From positions 1 to 13,867 of the forward strand of contig JAEDJU010000024.1 of the NCBI GenBank assembly GCA_016296195.1: DNA of 13,867 bases, given 5' to 3'. Shown piece after piece: positions 12,901 to 13,867 of this stretch (positions are counted from its first letter, which is position 1; every line of letters begins with the position of its first letter). The notes under the pieces were generated by a model. The model was not told the origin of the DNA, did no database searches, and saw nothing but the letters and a program-made list of their open reading frames with translations. Position numbers and translations under genes: made by a program. Origin of the DNA: Candidatus Methanomethylophilaceae archaeon (lineage in GTDB: Archaea > Thermoplasmatota > Thermoplasmata > Methanomassiliicoccales > Methanomethylophilaceae).

Positions 12901-13867
12901 TCCACATCCTTCTTGACGGTGTCCTTGTAGAAGTCCGTGAACGCCTTGATCAGCTGGGTTCTGTTCCTACCCATGGCCTGGACCTGGCCTCTGAACTTCC
13001 TGTCGAGATAGTCCTCGAACTCGGAGAACATCTGATGGGAGGAAGTCCAGATGGAGTTGTTGATCGTCCCCTGCCCTGTCACCAGATTCTTCATGAGGCC
13101 GATCATCTGATCCAGTTTACCTCCGATGGAATCCAGTCTGGCCTGCTTCTTCTGTGCCTCCTCGGCTTTTCTGGATGAGGCCCATGTCCTGTCGGACCCG
13201 AGTCCCTGGTAGTCCTTGTAGATATCATTCAGGGCCTTTCCGAACTCGTTCCAATCAGAGGTGGTGTCTCTCAGTGCCTCGGCCCTCTTCCGAACCTCAG
13301 CACTCGCGAACGGGTCCAGTGCTCCAGCCTTGGCGATCAGCTTCTGGATGTGGTCTTCCTGTAAGGTCTGCCTGATCTTCGTCTCGACGTCCATCTTCTC
13401 CTTGGTCAGACGGAGCATGGCTTCAGGGGAGGGGGCATTCATCATGTCCGCCTCGATGCGCTTCAGCTGATCGCCCCACTTCTGAACATCCTTCTTTCTG
13501 TACTTGGGGTCGGAGGCGAGGGATATGCCCCTGTCATCTCTGTTGGCCTGAGCTTCCCATTCGTCAGCCCTCTCCTGCCTGGCATTCTCGGCGGCCCTGG
13601 CTCTGTTCTCGGCCCTCTCGCGCCTCCTCTGCTCCCGCATGGCCTCCCTATCCTCACGGACACGGGTGTCATGCTCGCCTTCGAGATATTTCAGATGGTT
13701 CATCGTGGATTCGAGATCTATGGACAGATTGTCAGTGCTGTCGTCCTGCTCCCATGCCTGCTTGGCCTGTATGCGTGCATCCCTATCCTTGACGGTGACA
13801 GGGAGCCTGTTGGCCAGATCTGTGTATGCGCGGAATGCGTTCTGTCTGGCCAATTCCGCTTCCTCTT
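9912..13867 (-). CDS. Giant charged helical protein, partial (candidate virion protein)
   Basis: At least 1,317 codons are open and the frame continues past the right edge without a credible start; the TTG at 13853 is only the first start-like codon. No family is recognisable to me. The protein is strongly charged and mostly helical. It has an Arg/Glu-rich coiled-coil-like stretch near visible residues 60-105 (REDREAMREQRRRERAENRA), an acidic Asp/Gly/Pro linker at about 540-605, and a Lys/Ala/Glu run at about 1150-1180. It ends SAFFGDYKF. I see one cysteine (in GSCDRME), no signal peptide and no membrane segment. Size and composition suggest a structural protein, such as a tape-measure-like or internal head protein, but tape measures usually have hydrophobic patches, which are missing here. 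It runs convergently to the D5-like unit. Coding status is certain from length and codon pattern. Confidence 0.7.
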   Translation of the reverse strand, partial: EEAELARQNAFRAYTDLANRLPVTVKDRDARIQAKQAWEQDDSTDNLSIDLESTMNHLKYLEGEHDTRVREDREAMREQRRRERAENRARAAENARQERADEWEAQANRDDRGISLASDPKYRKKDVQKWGDQLKRIEADMMNAPSPEAMLRLTKEKMDVETKIRQTLQEDHIQKLIAKAGALDPFASAEVRKRAEALRDTTSDWNEFGKALNDIYKDYQGLGSDRTWASSRKAEEAQKKQARLDSIGGKLDQMIGLMKNLVTGQGTINNSIWTSSHQMFSEFEDYLDRKFRGQVQAMGRNRTQLIKAFTDFYKDTVKKDVEGMVSGAVSTLTDSMKGSCDRMEGAIKGLGQEAQDRFMPLLQDVSGNTAYLTRQLKGFYTKSDGDVSKILDAAKKQVQAINNMEKAINGFSSLGGKYIDGPLKIDEAQWNELKSQFSDLEEYKKSVNNLVNMYRNGAYPSAEEISKTFLELMSGYDRHNPDLEGEDPERWKKVSEIFQRFDETRSKADAVLTNIQLFNEGRENFAIPATLVDDFNEFLRQKYGDQDQDGNPSGAAYDDARNDASGTDQNVVPEATEPEVEIYEDRYVNPETGVYTPPAEKPVDPTGKVDMAVDELLDNLPALKEYTSKNPETLKFLRSEGPNGTVHQTLRDAAEMAEKNELFEGHAANVVLSMMDDLLSQTSRPQFKDTVRDWLQIADSQGDAQQVTDQRGVVQNIATMAETALGGVFQRDAARRLSMPPENVPEGTGDVDPEAESIRRGLRIMEESLIEAQELAKQGLDEGQIKQKMAESQAEQKRTAERGTKAIVPEQDSEVGRRMAESVRNTLFYSKKGPQWADYRSVMDRLADMKERYPHEAEQIDKVREDIVLGMVVPQLMGFKNVANVAPSDKMTMDKIKDISRRAMEIGPTMWQDFPTMDELVDSHIYGKNKPEDPININRARVHRQEGGNRINNRLGEAFRAVAKDITLNDLAQSKLEDIRNNNLYSKFQNQIAQVGAGADRLPSADDLWARYKDKDEGLTIADVNTTLGSYRSAIANASKLKEDIENYLSKNGLPKEVSNEYGKMEIPQEILQQMENARADHAKAAGMGDLDKFFAGGDVSKQLLSLEALKEQMYEDDLKKNYGFDDKTVKEIIDKAHKKAGDSGNYEAHIGKIADAVVKERKKAEKAEQKAKKEAEAKKRFEDNSNSAKAKLEEIRDGLLDPKVKSAMDGVQRLEGEDDRKFLFERTVTGLRQIFKDNASLSAAGEALGLKEPGTKDWNINAPNPFTYIANALINGSGKLTDRKYDSVWPPKEESKQEEDATDEVDDSAFFGDYKF

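Noticed and set aside
1..13867. CRISPR array, insertion sequence or transposase
   Set aside because: No regularly spaced repeat-spacer units, no terminal inverted repeats around a transposase and no integrase frame are visible in the window.

Overview
The window most likely comes from an archaeal head-tailed virus, a provirus or a related integrated element. Core promoters look archaeal: TATA boxes lie about 24-40 bases before several starts, and two starts (7375 on the minus strand, 8276 on the plus strand) sit where a leaderless message would begin. Base composition is G+C-rich, by eye in the mid-50s percent, apart from an A+T-rich stretch at about 7980-8250. No ribosomal, tRNA or housekeeping gene is visible. 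A methanogen or another Thermoplasmatota-like host would fit, but the sequence alone does not settle the host.

From 6618 down to the left edge, a leftward block carries a phage-style replication and recombination module. In order of transcription it holds a VapE/VirE-family ATPase, a compact SNF2 helicase, an ERF-family annealing protein with its own promoter, a YqaJ-family exonuclease, a probable single-strand-binding protein of DUF669 type, a small AbrB-like protein with an internal repeat, a VRR-NUC nuclease and the start of an unknown gene. The genes are tightly packed, with ATGA/GTGA overlaps or short gaps. The expected division of labour is DNA unwinding (VapE, SNF2), end resection and strand annealing (YqaJ with ERF), protection of single strands (DUF669-like) and cleavage of branched DNA (VRR-NUC).

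Upstream of that block is a leftward ParB-like gene (6794-7375). Its 3' side carries two tandem hairpins that could be a small RNA or a processing or termination structure. Its 5' side carries several strong G+C-rich hairpins (7406-7635), then about 600 bases without a convincing gene. That gap ends in an A+T-rich, repeat-bearing segment with several TATA boxes and inverted copies of a 10-base motif. It is the best replication-origin candidate in the window.

Rightward from there run a D5-like superfamily 3 helicase (8276-9769) and a coupled 41-residue basic protein (9766-9891). A hairpin terminator separates them from a convergent leftward gene for a very large, charged, nearly cysteine-free protein of more than 1,300 residues, which runs off the right edge and may be a virion structural protein. 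The most unusual points are two different replicative-type helicases either side of the candidate origin, the hairpin-rich non-coding regions, the duplicated AbrB-like motif and the unrecognised giant protein.
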